Shown here: positions 1 to 8,045 of the stretch, piece by piece
Numbering within the stretch: the first letter of the stretch is position 1
Layout of the letters: each line of letters starts with the position of its first letter
Assembly (NCBI GenBank): GCA_963536495.1
Contig: CAUTAF010000002.1
Location: 62,001-126,000, forward strand
Length of the DNA stretch: 64,000 nt
DNA from: CAJPPJ01 sp963536495
GTDB taxonomy: Bacteria > Bacillota_I > Bacilli_A > RF39 > UBA660
Direction of reading: 5' to 3'
Program-made: the position numbers and the translations under genes
The notes under the pieces: generated by a model
What the model was told of the DNA's origin: nothing
Seen by the model: only the letters and a program-made list of their open reading frames with translations
The model's database searches: none

Positions 1-2
1 TT

Positions 3-30
3 AAAAAAAATACTTATTTAAGTATTTTTT
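3..30 (-). terminator. Intrinsic terminator after metG
   Basis: An inverted repeat, AAAAATACTT / AAGTATTTTT with a 4-nt loop, is followed by U-rich sequence on the minus strand. It overlaps the stop codon and last codons of metG. It is symmetric enough to work in both directions. Confidence 0.6.
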
Positions 31-1634
31 TCTTCTATTCTATTATATAAAATATCTAAGTTTTTTATATGATAATCACCAGATAGTTTTTCTTCTTCCC
101 ATTTTAAATCTTCAAAACTTAACATTTCTTTTATCTTCTTTGATGCTTTTGGTAATATTGGATAAATTAAATTAGCTAAATTAGCCATAATATATATACA
201 TGTATATGTTATCTTATTAAACTCATCTATATTATCTTTTACTCTTAACCAAGGTTCATTACTATCATAATATTTATTAGCATATGATATATAATCTACG
301 ATTTTTTGTACTGCATTTCTTATTTCTGCTTTTTCAAAACTTTCTGCTACAGATTTATAAACTTCTTTTGTAATATTTACTGTTTCTTCATCTACGGTAC
401 TTTCTTTTATAACTCCATCAAATTTTTTATTAATAAAAGATAAATTTCTATTGATAAAATTACCTAACATACCTACTAAAAACTTATTGTGTGTTTGAAT
501 TATATCTTCCATAGAACAATTCATATCGTTAGTTTCAGGACCTTTATAAGAAAAATAAAATCTAATTGTATCACTATCAAATTTTTCTAATAGTTCATTT
601 GCAGTTATTAAATTACCTTTTGATTTACTCATCTTATCGTTATTTAAATTAACATAAGCTGATGAAACTATATAATCTGGTAATCTATAATTCTTTTTAC
701 TAGCAAGTATTAAAGGTGGATATATTGTTGTATGAAAAGGAATATTATCTTTACCATGTACATAATAAGTAGTTAAATTTTTGTTATTATCATCCATAAA
801 TAAATCAAAATCTATATTTTTATCTTTTGCTACCTTTTCTCCAGCTGATAAATATCCTAAAACTGCTTCAAGCCATACATATATTCTCTTATCTTCATAT
901 CCTTCTACTGGTACGTTTACTCCCCAATCAAGTTGTCTTGTAGCTGCTCTATTAACAAGTCCCATATCTATATATTTTTGAGCTTCACCAATAGCATTTT
1001 TTCTCCATTTATCTTTGTTTTTATTTATTAAATTTTGTAATTCTTCTTTAAATTCAGGAAGTTTAAAATATAAATGTTTATTTTTTCTAAGAGTTGTAGG
1101 ATTAGAACAAATTTTACAATGTTTATCAAGTAAATCTTTACTATCTAAAGATGTACCACATACTTCACATTGATCTCCTGTACTTGTTCCACCACAATGT
1201 GGACATATTCCTATAATTTCTCTATCAGATAAAAATTTATTACAATGAATACAATAATCTTCATCCTCTTCTTTTTCAAAAAGATATCCATTTTCTTTTA
1301 TTTTCTTAAAAAATTCTTCAATATATTTTTTATGATCTTCTGACATAGTAGCAGTATATAAATCATATTCAAACCCTAAATTTTTAAAAGTTTTTACAAA
1401 TTCATCATGATATAATGTCGCTATTTTTAAAGGAGTAGTATTTTCTTTTCTAGCTCTTTCAGTTATTGGAGTACCATGACAATCAGATCCTGATACATAA
1501 ATAACATTATCTTTACATTCTCTATAATATTTAGCAATTATATCTCCTGGAAGTAGAGCTGCTAGATGTCCTACATGTAAATAATAATTTGCATAAGGCC
1601 ATGCTCCACCTATAAAAATATCTCTTTTTTCCAT
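18..1634 (-). CDS. metG: Methionyl-tRNA synthetase
   Basis: Charges tRNA-Met with methionine in the cytoplasm. This is a class I synthetase: the HIGH-type motif HVGH is near residue 20, and KMSKSKG lies about two thirds along. The zinc-knuckle insert between them has four Cys pairs (CIHC, CPHC, CEVC, CKIC), which is the MetG1/E. coli-type arrangement with a doubled knuckle. At 538 aa it lacks the C-terminal tRNA-binding (Arc1p-like) extension found in longer MetRS. The ATG start has a GAAAGAG ribosome site upstream. It lies 53 nt below the Fur-family gene on the same strand and could be read from that operon or from its own promoter. No T-box was seen in front of it. Confidence 0.95.
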   Translation of the reverse strand: MEKRDIFIGGAWPYANYYLHVGHLAALLPGDIIAKYYRECKDNVIYVSGSDCHGTPITERARKENTTPLKIATLYHDEFVKTFKNLGFEYDLYTATMSEDHKKYIEEFFKKIKENGYLFEKEEDEDYCIHCNKFLSDREIIGICPHCGGTSTGDQCEVCGTSLDSKDLLDKHCKICSNPTTLRKNKHLYFKLPEFKEELQNLINKNKDKWRKNAIGEAQKYIDMGLVNRAATRQLDWGVNVPVEGYEDKRIYVWLEAVLGYLSAGEKVAKDKNIDFDLFMDDNNKNLTTYYVHGKDNIPFHTTIYPPLILASKKNYRLPDYIVSSAYVNLNNDKMSKSKGNLITANELLEKFDSDTIRFYFSYKGPETNDMNCSMEDIIQTHNKFLVGMLGNFINRNLSFINKKFDGVIKESTVDEETVNITKEVYKSVAESFEKAEIRNAVQKIVDYISYANKYYDSNEPWLRVKDNIDEFNKITYTCIYIMANLANLIYPILPKASKKIKEMLSFEDLKWEEEKLSGDYHIKNLDILYNRIEEKNT

Positions 1635-1686
1635 ATTAACACTCTTTCTTTAATATATAGATTATATAATAAAAATAAAAGTAATG

Positions 1687-2055
1687 CTATTCTTTACAAG
1701 AACTACATCTTACTTTTATTTTTGTTTCTTCTACAGTTAATCCATTGTTTTTTAAATTTTCTTCTATTATAGCATAAGGACAAATATCTAAAGTTATTAT
1801 CTTATGACACTTACTACACTTAAATTCATGACTATGTTTATGACTTTTTATATACATAGCTTTTCCAGACTTATCAAATGTTTTTATAATCATTTCTTTT
1901 TCTAAAAGTTTATTAACATTTCTATAAATTGTAGATAATGCTACTTTAGTTTTAGATTTTTCATTTACTAAATCACATATTTCTTCTACATATAAACTTT
2001 TATTATAACTATTTAATACCTCTAAAATATAATTTCTTTGTTTAGTATCTTTCAT
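1687..2055 (-). CDS. Fur-family metal-dependent repressor
   Basis: A short (122 aa) Fur/Zur/PerR-type regulator with an N-terminal winged helix (segment VALSTIYRNVNKLLE is the recognition helix). The C-terminal metal and dimerisation half carries the HKHSHEFKCSKC metal site and a second CxxC near the end (CSSC), so structural zinc is expected. I start at the ATG at 2055, which has GAAAGAG upstream. A longer reading begins with a TTG codon and has no better site. It is the last gene of the 7251-1687 operon, whose promoter holds a Fur-type palindrome (7262-7282), so autoregulation is likely. Sequence alone does not say whether it senses Zn, Fe, Mn or peroxide; the Cys/His content leans to Zur or Fur. 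Confidence 0.85.
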   Translation of the reverse strand: MKDTKQRNYILEVLNSYNKSLYVEEICDLVNEKSKTKVALSTIYRNVNKLLEKEMIIKTFDKSGKAMYIKSHKHSHEFKCSKCHKIITLDICPYAIIEENLKNNGLTVEETKIKVRCSSCKE

Positions 2056-2056
2056 A

Positions 2057-3166
2057 TCATACTCTTTCTTTAACAATATTTTTTAATATAGTAATAAATC
2101 TATCTATTTCTTCTTTTGTATTATAAAAATGTAAGCTTACTCTTAAATAACTTTCTTTATTGTAATTACATTGATTACCACTTCTAAGATAAATATTATA
2201 ATCAGATAAAACACTTGCAACTTCTCTTTCATCTAAGTTTTTTATTTTAAAACTTATAATTCCATATCCAAGTCTACAACTTATTCTCATAATTCCCATA
2301 TCATCATCTATTTCTTCTATATCTTCTAATTTGTCTTTTAAATATAAAGTTAAATCTCTAACATATTTTTCTATATTTAAAATACCTATATTATTAATAT
2401 ATTTAATAGCTTCTTTTAATGAAAGTATTCCACTTATATTAGGTGTACCTAAAGAAAAATCATAGTTTGATAAAGACTTTAATCTATCATTCATATATAA
2501 AACACCTATACCAGTTTCACTAAACATTTTATGTCCTGAAAAATATAATGCATCAGCATCTAATTTTTTTAAATCAATATTTAAATGTCCAACTGCTTGA
2601 GATATATCTACTATAATAAATGCATCTGTTTTTTCTCTAATCTTAGGAATTATATAACTAAGTCCCATATCATAACCATATAAATTATGAATATATGTAA
2701 GTATTACTAATTTAGTATTTTTATTTAATTTTTTATATAAATCTTCTTCGTCATAATCTATATTTTTATCTATCAATATTTCTTTTATATTAGAAAACTT
2801 ATCAATAAAAGGTTTTATTGTAGATATATGATCATTTTTTGAAAGTAATATTTCATCTTCTTCTGTTAAAATACTATCAAATATTTCGCTTAATATTTTT
2901 GAAGAAGCTGTTGCTCCACTTGTAAAAAAGATGTTTTCTTTACTTTCTGCATTTATAAATTCTTTAACTATTTCTTTTGTTTCTTCTACTTCTTTTGATA
3001 TTAAATTAGCGCCTTTATATGTACCTCTATTAATATTATAAGAATTTTTATTATAATATTCAGATATTTTATCTACTACAACTTTAGGTTTTAAACTTGT
3101 TGCAGCATTATCAAAATATATAGTTTCTCTATTATTTTCAAAATATAAAAAATCTTCTCTATTCAT
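2057..3166 (-). CDS. Class V aminotransferase, cysteine desulfurase-like (SufS/Csd type)
   Basis: A PLP enzyme of fold type I, 369 aa. The Schiff-base lysine is in FSGHKMFSETGIG and the catalytic Cys is in RSGNQCNY, matching the SufS/Csd loop. The tail LRVSLHFYNTKEEID is typical of this family. Family role: remove sulfur from cysteine as an enzyme persulfide. The body is shorter than usual for SufS (about 405 aa). No SufU/SufBCD genes are beside it. Instead it sits with a cysteine synthase-rhodanese fusion, so it may hand sulfur to that partner or act in a dedicated pathway. It overlaps the upstream gene by 8 nt, ends in TGA, and is followed at once by the Fur-family gene. Confidence 0.8.
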   Translation of the reverse strand: MNREDFLYFENNRETIYFDNAATSLKPKVVVDKISEYYNKNSYNINRGTYKGANLISKEVEETKEIVKEFINAESKENIFFTSGATASSKILSEIFDSILTEEDEILLSKNDHISTIKPFIDKFSNIKEILIDKNIDYDEEDLYKKLNKNTKLVILTYIHNLYGYDMGLSYIIPKIREKTDAFIIVDISQAVGHLNIDLKKLDADALYFSGHKMFSETGIGVLYMNDRLKSLSNYDFSLGTPNISGILSLKEAIKYINNIGILNIEKYVRDLTLYLKDKLEDIEEIDDDMGIMRISCRLGYGIISFKIKNLDEREVASVLSDYNIYLRSGNQCNYNKESYLRVSLHFYNTKEEIDRFITILKNIVKERV

Positions 3167-4478
3167 AATTTGAAATTCTTTCTAATGGATAATCATTATT
3201 TACAATCTCTACCATACCACCTTCTAAACTATATACATTCATCTGTTTTTTATTTAACAAAATTGAAAGTTTATCTGACTTTTTACCTGTAGGACATATA
3301 AGTAAAACAACTTTATCTTTATCAAAAACTATAGCATTATCTATAACATCTAAAAATATTGATTCTAAAATATTCATAGATCCTTTTACATGAGAATTTC
3401 TATATGCTAAGTTACCTCTTAGATCTATTATTAATGGTTTTTCTTTATTAATAAACTCATCAAGATCTTCTACCTTAACTTGTTTTAAATATTTATTATC
3501 TTCTTCTGTTAAATTATAAATATTATCTTTTTTCTCTTCATAAAAAAGTTCTGGTCTTCTTTTCTTAATATAAGACATATAATGTTCAATTCTATCACAA
3601 ACTACTATTACGACATTTATTTCTTCTGTTAAACTATCTTTTATTTTATTTAAATATTTAAGTGTTCCGGCTAAACATGCTCCACTAGTAGGTCCTCCAA
3701 GTATTCCACATTTATTTACTAAAGTAAACATAGAATCTAGTGCTTCATTAGTAGTAACATGAACTATTTCATCATATAAACTTAAATCAAAGTTACCAAC
3801 TTCAAACATTTCATCCATATTTCTAATCCCTGGAATGAAATCTCCTTTTTCACCAACTATACCATATGCTTTTAAGTTAGCATTTTTTTCTTTTATATAT
3901 TTTACTATTCCACCACTAGATCCTGCTGTACCTAATGTTCCAAAAAAATAATCAACTTTTCCCAAATCATCCCATATTTCTTTTCCGGTAGTATGATAAT
4001 GAATAGATGGATTATTAGGATTAGTATATTGATCTGGATAAAAATATTTACCAGGATTAGCTATATTCATTTTCGATATTATTTTTAATGCATCATTTGG
4101 ATCACTTGGATCAGGACATTCTGATAAACCAGGTAATTCCAAAATATTAGCTCCAAAAGTTTTAAGTATTTCTTTAACTTCAGGTATTTTTATTCTATTA
4201 GTTACCGTTTCAAAAGCTATACCATTTATATTACATAAAACATTTAATGCTTTTGCTGTATTACCACTTGAAGATTCTATAACTGTCATATTTTTATTTT
4301 TTATATCTTCTAAATGATCTTTTAACATAGCATATGCAGTTCTATCTTTTACTGATCCAAACGGATTATAAATTTCTAGTTTAGCATACAAATTAACGTT
4401 TTTAATTTTATGAATATCTTTTGATATTTCAACAAGTGGTGTATTACCAATTAAATCTATCACACTTTTATATACCAT
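3159..4478 (-). CDS. Cysteine synthase-like PLP enzyme fused to a rhodanese domain
   Basis: Residues 1 to about 330 are a beta-family PLP enzyme like CysK/CBS/SbnA. LIGNTPLVE opens the fold, GSVKDR holds the Schiff-base lysine (K44), ESSSGNTA binds the substrate carboxylate, and GPTSGA binds the PLP phosphate. Residues about 345-435 are a rhodanese domain with an active-site loop starting at C395 (CPTGKKS). The expected chemistry is beta-replacement on O-acetyl- or O-phosphoserine, and the rhodanese could supply or accept sulfane sulfur. Fusion to rhodanese is uncommon. It is in the Fur-box operon between the PLP decarboxylase and the desulfurase, with almost no spacing. The exact nucleophile is unknown: sulfide, a thiol or an amine (as in SbnA) are all possible. 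Confidence 0.8.
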   Translation of the reverse strand: MVYKSVIDLIGNTPLVEISKDIHKIKNVNLYAKLEIYNPFGSVKDRTAYAMLKDHLEDIKNKNMTVIESSSGNTAKALNVLCNINGIAFETVTNRIKIPEVKEILKTFGANILELPGLSECPDPSDPNDALKIISKMNIANPGKYFYPDQYTNPNNPSIHYHTTGKEIWDDLGKVDYFFGTLGTAGSSGGIVKYIKEKNANLKAYGIVGEKGDFIPGIRNMDEMFEVGNFDLSLYDEIVHVTTNEALDSMFTLVNKCGILGGPTSGACLAGTLKYLNKIKDSLTEEINVVIVVCDRIEHYMSYIKKRRPELFYEEKKDNIYNLTEEDNKYLKQVKVEDLDEFINKEKPLIIDLRGNLAYRNSHVKGSMNILESIFLDVIDNAIVFDKDKVVLLICPTGKKSDKLSILLNKKQMNVYSLEGGMVEIVNNDYPLERISNYE

Positions 4479-4480
4479 TT

Positions 4481-5899
4481 TTACTCCTTACTAATTATTG
4501 GATTATATTCTTCATCTTTATAAAAGATAAATGTATTATCTTTTTCTATAGCCGCTACTTTATTTGTAACAGAAAAATCTTGATCTAGATAATTAAAGTC
4601 CATAAAATATCCAGCTGTATTAAAGAAAATAACTAAATCTCCTTCTTTAGGTATCTGTTTTAAAAATACTTTTCTTTTATATATCAAGTCACCTTCTAAA
4701 CAAAGATTACCTACAAAATATACTCCTTTTTTTTCTTCTAACTCTTTTTCTTCACTTATAACTAGTGGGTCTAAAAACACTTCACTATCAACCATAACCA
4801 AATCGTTTCTTCTCATATCAAGACCTATTAATGTATCGTCTTTTACATGTTTTATAAAATTAACTTTTGCTATAGTTATACCTAAATTATCAAGTAATGA
4901 TTTACCTGGTTCAACATATAAAGTTATCATATTTTCAAGCAAAATGTCAGCGACTGTTTGATTTTGAAATTCATCTATTTTAGTAGATAAAAACAAATCT
5001 AAATCTTCTAATGCTTTTTCTTCATTATAAAAATTATAAATATTTAAATTTCCAGATAAAGTATTATTTTTTATACCCATTCCAAATGTTTCATTGTTCC
5101 ATGTTAATGAATCAAAAGTTAAAAATGATTCTTTTAATTTTGTTATAGAACTATTCCATTCTTCTTCACTTTCAATATAATTTATTTTAAATCCCCCACC
5201 AATATCTATTACTCTAGGATTAAGTCCCATTTCTATTGATTTTGTAATTAGTTTTAAAGCTGTTGTAAAAGCTGTTATTTTTTCACTATTTTTTACTGTA
5301 TCTACATGAAAAGAAAATCCTAGTAGATTTAAAGATGAGTTTTCTTTGATTAAATTTAATGCTTCTAATATATCTTCATAACTCATTCCAAATCTAGTTA
5401 ACTTTTCAATAGCATAGTTTTTAAAAAAAGAAGATATTCTTAATAACACATTTATCTTTTTCTTTTTTATCTTTTTATTTAATTCTAATATAATATTTAA
5501 TTCATCTAAATTATCTACATTAATCGTAACATTTTGTTCTATTGCTAAAATCAAAAATTCTTTATTTTTAGGTCCAGTTGCTTCTATTCTATCTCCAGAA
5601 AAACCAGATATTAAAGCTCTTCTTAATTCGTGAACATTTGCTACATCACAGTTAATATTTAATAAAGCAGCTTCTTTTACTATAGATATAGATTTATTAC
5701 ATTTATGTGCATAAAAGATTTTATATAACAAATTATGTTTTTTTAATACACTTTCTATAGTTTTAACATTAGTTTCTAAACTGTCTGGAAAAATTATATT
5801 ACAAGGTGAAGAAAAACTATTTAAAATAGTTTTTAAATTTTTTATTTGTTCTATAAATCTTTTTGTTTTATCATCTTTTTTTGCTGTAAAGCTTATCAT
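4481..5899 (-). CDS. PLP-dependent decarboxylase-like protein, Y4yA type
   Basis: A fold-type III (alanine-racemase barrel) PLP enzyme, 472 aa, of the Orn/Lys/DAP decarboxylase group. YAHKCNKS contains the Schiff-base lysine near residue 65, IDIGGGFK is the glycine-rich phosphate-binding loop, and YVEPGKSLLD and FVGNLCLEGD are the C-terminal active-site motifs (the Cys of the latter contacts the partner subunit). It most resembles Y4yA-type proteins, whose substrate is poorly defined. Relatives serve in DAP, polyamine and siderophore (SbnH) synthesis. It is translationally close-coupled to its neighbours (1-2 nt gaps) in the Fur-box operon, which suggests a metallophore-like or sulfur-compound pathway rather than lysine synthesis, as no other lysine genes are present. 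Confidence 0.7.
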   Translation of the reverse strand: MISFTAKKDDKTKRFIEQIKNLKTILNSFSSPCNIIFPDSLETNVKTIESVLKKHNLLYKIFYAHKCNKSISIVKEAALLNINCDVANVHELRRALISGFSGDRIEATGPKNKEFLILAIEQNVTINVDNLDELNIILELNKKIKKKKINVLLRISSFFKNYAIEKLTRFGMSYEDILEALNLIKENSSLNLLGFSFHVDTVKNSEKITAFTTALKLITKSIEMGLNPRVIDIGGGFKINYIESEEEWNSSITKLKESFLTFDSLTWNNETFGMGIKNNTLSGNLNIYNFYNEEKALEDLDLFLSTKIDEFQNQTVADILLENMITLYVEPGKSLLDNLGITIAKVNFIKHVKDDTLIGLDMRRNDLVMVDSEVFLDPLVISEEKELEEKKGVYFVGNLCLEGDLIYKRKVFLKQIPKEGDLVIFFNTAGYFMDFNYLDQDFSVTNKVAAIEKDNTFIFYKDEEYNPIISKE

Positions 5900-6823
5900 T
5901 TAAACCTCTACTTCTTCATAAGAAAAATCTTGATCAATATATTTAGTTAAATCTTCTTTATAATATTCTGAATACCAATCTAAACACGCTGCTATATAAA
6001 CCTTCTTTAATCTTTCATAATATATTTTCCAATCTCTTGGTGTATTTTTCATAACAGATATTAAATTTTCATAAACATCTTTATTTTCATTTATAAATTC
6101 ATCAAAGTATTCTTTTTCACCTTGTTCATATTTTCTTAAGTTTTTAGAAGATTTAATAAATCCTAAAATATTTTCTTTTCCAACTTCTTTTATTAAAAAG
6201 TCTTCATCTTCTTTATCTGTTACTTTATTTCCAATTACATAAGTTTTAATACCTAATTTACTAGCTATATCATTAAAATCTTTATATACTGAAATACCTT
6301 TTTTAGTTGGTTCAACTATAAAAACATTAATATCTGATACAAAAAATAAAGATGTACCTAGACTATCTATTCCCGCTGTTGAATCTGTAACAACATAATC
6401 TTTATTTGCATCAAGTAAACGATGATATATAAGTTCTAATGTATTAAGTTTACTATGATAACAATCTGATCCTACATTTTCTAAAGTATATGTTCCAACT
6501 GTTAATAACATCAAATTATCTTTAAATGTTGCATATTTTTTTAAAAAACTATCTTCTTTTGATACTTTAATAAATTTTGAATCTTTAATAGGAGGTGTTG
6601 TTCCTATTATTGGAATGTTTCTATTAGGTTCTAAATATTTTACTATTTCTTCATTTTCTTTACTTATAATATTTACTGGCATATCAAAAACTTTAGCTAA
6701 ATGAACATTCATATCTGCATCTATTGCTAAAACATTTTCTTTCTTTTTTAATAAATAACTTATAAAAGAAGAAGATACAGTTGTTTTACCACTTCCACCT
6801 TTTCCAAAAAATGATACTCTCAT
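5900..6823 (-). CDS. CooC/MinD-like P-loop ATPase
   Basis: A SIMIBI-class ATPase of 307 aa with the deviant Walker A GKGGSGKTT at residues 8-16 and IDADMN as the switch/Walker region. VTDSTAGIDSLG is the second motif. Family members (CooC, HypB-like, NifH/MinD) drive metal insertion or positioning in the cytoplasm; CooC loads nickel into CO dehydrogenase. No CODH or other obvious client is nearby. The deviant P-loop, the Fur-type operator and the neighbouring PLP/sulfur enzymes fit a metal- or cofactor-assembly role. There is no membrane-targeting helix at the C-terminus, which argues against a MinD division role. Client unknown. Confidence 0.65.
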   Translation of the reverse strand: MRVSFFGKGGSGKTTVSSSFISYLLKKKENVLAIDADMNVHLAKVFDMPVNIISKENEEIVKYLEPNRNIPIIGTTPPIKDSKFIKVSKEDSFLKKYATFKDNLMLLTVGTYTLENVGSDCYHSKLNTLELIYHRLLDANKDYVVTDSTAGIDSLGTSLFFVSDINVFIVEPTKKGISVYKDFNDIASKLGIKTYVIGNKVTDKEDEDFLIKEVGKENILGFIKSSKNLRKYEQGEKEYFDEFINENKDVYENLISVMKNTPRDWKIYYERLKKVYIAACLDWYSEYYKEDLTKYIDQDFSYEEVEV

Positions 6824-6825
6824 AA

Positions 6826-7251
6826 TTATATCCTTCTTACCTTTTCTTTATGTCTTTTTATTTTTATATTTCCTACTTTATCTTTATTTATATAACCTAT
6901 TGATGTGAAATTAATAGTTTTTACATTTTCATCTATATCTAAAGTAATACTATCATCTCCTATTACTTGATATGATTTATATCTAATTAACTGATCTGTT
7001 TCTTCATTATATTTATATGATTCAATATAAAGTAAAAACATATCTTCATCCATTTCAAATTCTAATGTTTCTTCTCTTTTTTCTTCTTCATCAAAAGTTA
7101 ATTCAAGATCAATAACATGTTTACCTTTCATATCTAAATGAAAATTTAACTCATCATCTTCTTCTGTTATAGGTAAAACAGTTCCTATTTCATCATTACT
7201 ATCTTTATATGCTTTTAAACTAATTTCTTTTGCATTTAAAAAATTTTTCAT
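6826..7251 (-). CDS. Acidic hypothetical protein, first gene of the Fur-box operon
   Basis: A protein of 141 aa, very rich in Asp/Glu, without a signal peptide or membrane segment. I do not recognise the family. The pattern (repeated short beta-prone stretches such as KHVIDLELTFDEEE) suggests a small all-beta domain. The start is the ATG at 7251, 5 nt after a strong AGGAGG. A longer reading would run into the operator. As the promoter-proximal gene it is likely the most translated product of the operon. An acidic metal-binding or carrier role is only a guess. Confidence 0.7.
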   Translation of the reverse strand: MKNFLNAKEISLKAYKDSNDEIGTVLPITEEDDELNFHLDMKGKHVIDLELTFDEEEKREETLEFEMDEDMFLLYIESYKYNEETDQLIRYKSYQVIGDDSITLDIDENVKTINFTSIGYINKDKVGNIKIKRHKEKVRRI

Positions 7252-7261
7252 ACATCCTCCT

Positions 7262-7282
7262 AAATGCAAATCATTTGCATTT
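7262..7282 (-). promoter_or_regulatory. Fur-family operator, perfect 10-1-10 palindrome
   Basis: AAATGCAAAT-C-ATTTGCATTT is an exact inverted repeat with a 1-nt centre. Its core TGCAAAT-n-ATTTGCA has the 7-1-7 form of Fur, Zur and PerR boxes (TnnnAATnATTnnnA in the same register). It sits just past the predicted transcription start and ahead of the AGGAGG of the first gene. The last gene of the operon is a Fur-family repressor, so this is probably its own binding site. Confidence 0.8.
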
Positions 7283-7292
7283 GTATCTTTAT

Positions 7293-7320
7293 ATTATAAA
7301 CTTTTAACAACTATTGTCAA
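7293..7320 (-). promoter_or_regulatory. Sigma-A-type promoter of the Fur-box operon
   Basis: Read on the minus strand: TTGACA (7315-7320), 16 nt, TATAAT (7293-7298). The expected start is near 7285, so the palindrome at 7262-7282 covers roughly +1 to +24 and would block initiation or clearance when occupied. Confidence 0.75.
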
Positions 7321-7355
7321 ATAAAAAAATAACCACTTTTAAGTGATTATTTTTC
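7321..7355 (-). terminator. Intrinsic terminator of the leuS operon
   Basis: On the minus strand AATAATCACTT / AAGTGGTTATT forms a hairpin (one G-U pair) followed by a run of seven U. It includes the stop codon of the 7347-8006 gene and separates the leuS transcript from the Fur-box operon. Confidence 0.75.
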
Positions 7356-8006
7356 TATAACAGACCATTTATCATTTGATTTTACTACTAATACATCTTT
7401 TGTATATGCTACTTTACCATCTTTTTTAATAGATACAATATAACTATAACCAGCAGTATATTCTTTTAATTCATTTTTAGATAATTTACTTGCTTCATTG
7501 TATTCACATGTTACTTTCTTAAATTTAATTTTATCTAAATCACTAGAACTTACTTCTTTAGCTACATTTTCTCTTTGTATCTTTTCTTCTTTTTTAGCTA
7601 ATTGTTCACAATACTCTGAAATATTATCTTTATATCTAACATCTTCTTTTAACTTATCATTAAATTTGTAAACAAGTACTACTATCATTACAAATAGTAA
7701 TATAGAAAGTCCAGCTATTAAATATTTAGATCTTTTAGATTCATTTAATTCTTCTTTTGGTTTTTGACTAGCTAATACTTTAGTATCTTCTTTTACTTTT
7801 TCTATTTTTACTTCTTCTTTTATTTCTTCTTTTGGTTTAACCACTACTTTTTTTATAGCTTTATTATTTTTTGTTTTTTTCTTGTTATCTTTTTTAGTAG
7901 TATTTTCTTTTTTTACAACTTTCTTTTTATCGTCTGTTTTTTTAATATTTTTCTTAACATCCTTCTTCTTGTTATTTGTTGTTTTCTTTTTCTTTTCTTC
8001 TTCCAT
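7347..8006 (-). CDS. Lys-rich single-span membrane protein with extracytoplasmic domain
   Basis: A protein of 219 aa. The first ~85 residues are a highly charged, Lys-dominated low-complexity cytoplasmic tail. Then comes one membrane helix (YLIAGLSILLFVMIVVLVY), then an outside domain of about 110 aa ending DVLVVKSNDKWSVIEK. The C-terminal pattern (Ser-Lys-Asn-Glu-Leu, then YxVxI, ending near KWxxI) recurs in the 52739 and 56035 proteins, which points to a local paralogous set with an NTF2/DUF4878-like fold. I use the ATG at 8006, 9 nt after AGAGG; a GTG two codons upstream is the alternative. It is co-transcribed downstream of leuS. Function unknown. Confidence 0.65.
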   Translation of the reverse strand: MEEEKKKKTTNNKKKDVKKNIKKTDDKKKVVKKENTTKKDNKKKTKNNKAIKKVVVKPKEEIKEEVKIEKVKEDTKVLASQKPKEELNESKRSKYLIAGLSILLFVMIVVLVYKFNDKLKEDVRYKDNISEYCEQLAKKEEKIQRENVAKEVSSSDLDKIKFKKVTCEYNEASKLSKNELKEYTAGYSYIVSIKKDGKVAYTKDVLVVKSNDKWSVIEK

Positions 8007-8045
8007 CTTCACATACCTCTTAATAATATAATAATAACTTTATCA

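Noticed and set aside
781..981. Plus-strand open frame of 66 codons opposite metG, and similar ones elsewhere (for example 9214, 20340, 25841, 38733, 48447, 50587).
   Set aside because: They lie wholly or almost wholly within strongly supported minus-strand genes, lack ribosome sites and have compositions typical of antisense shadow frames.
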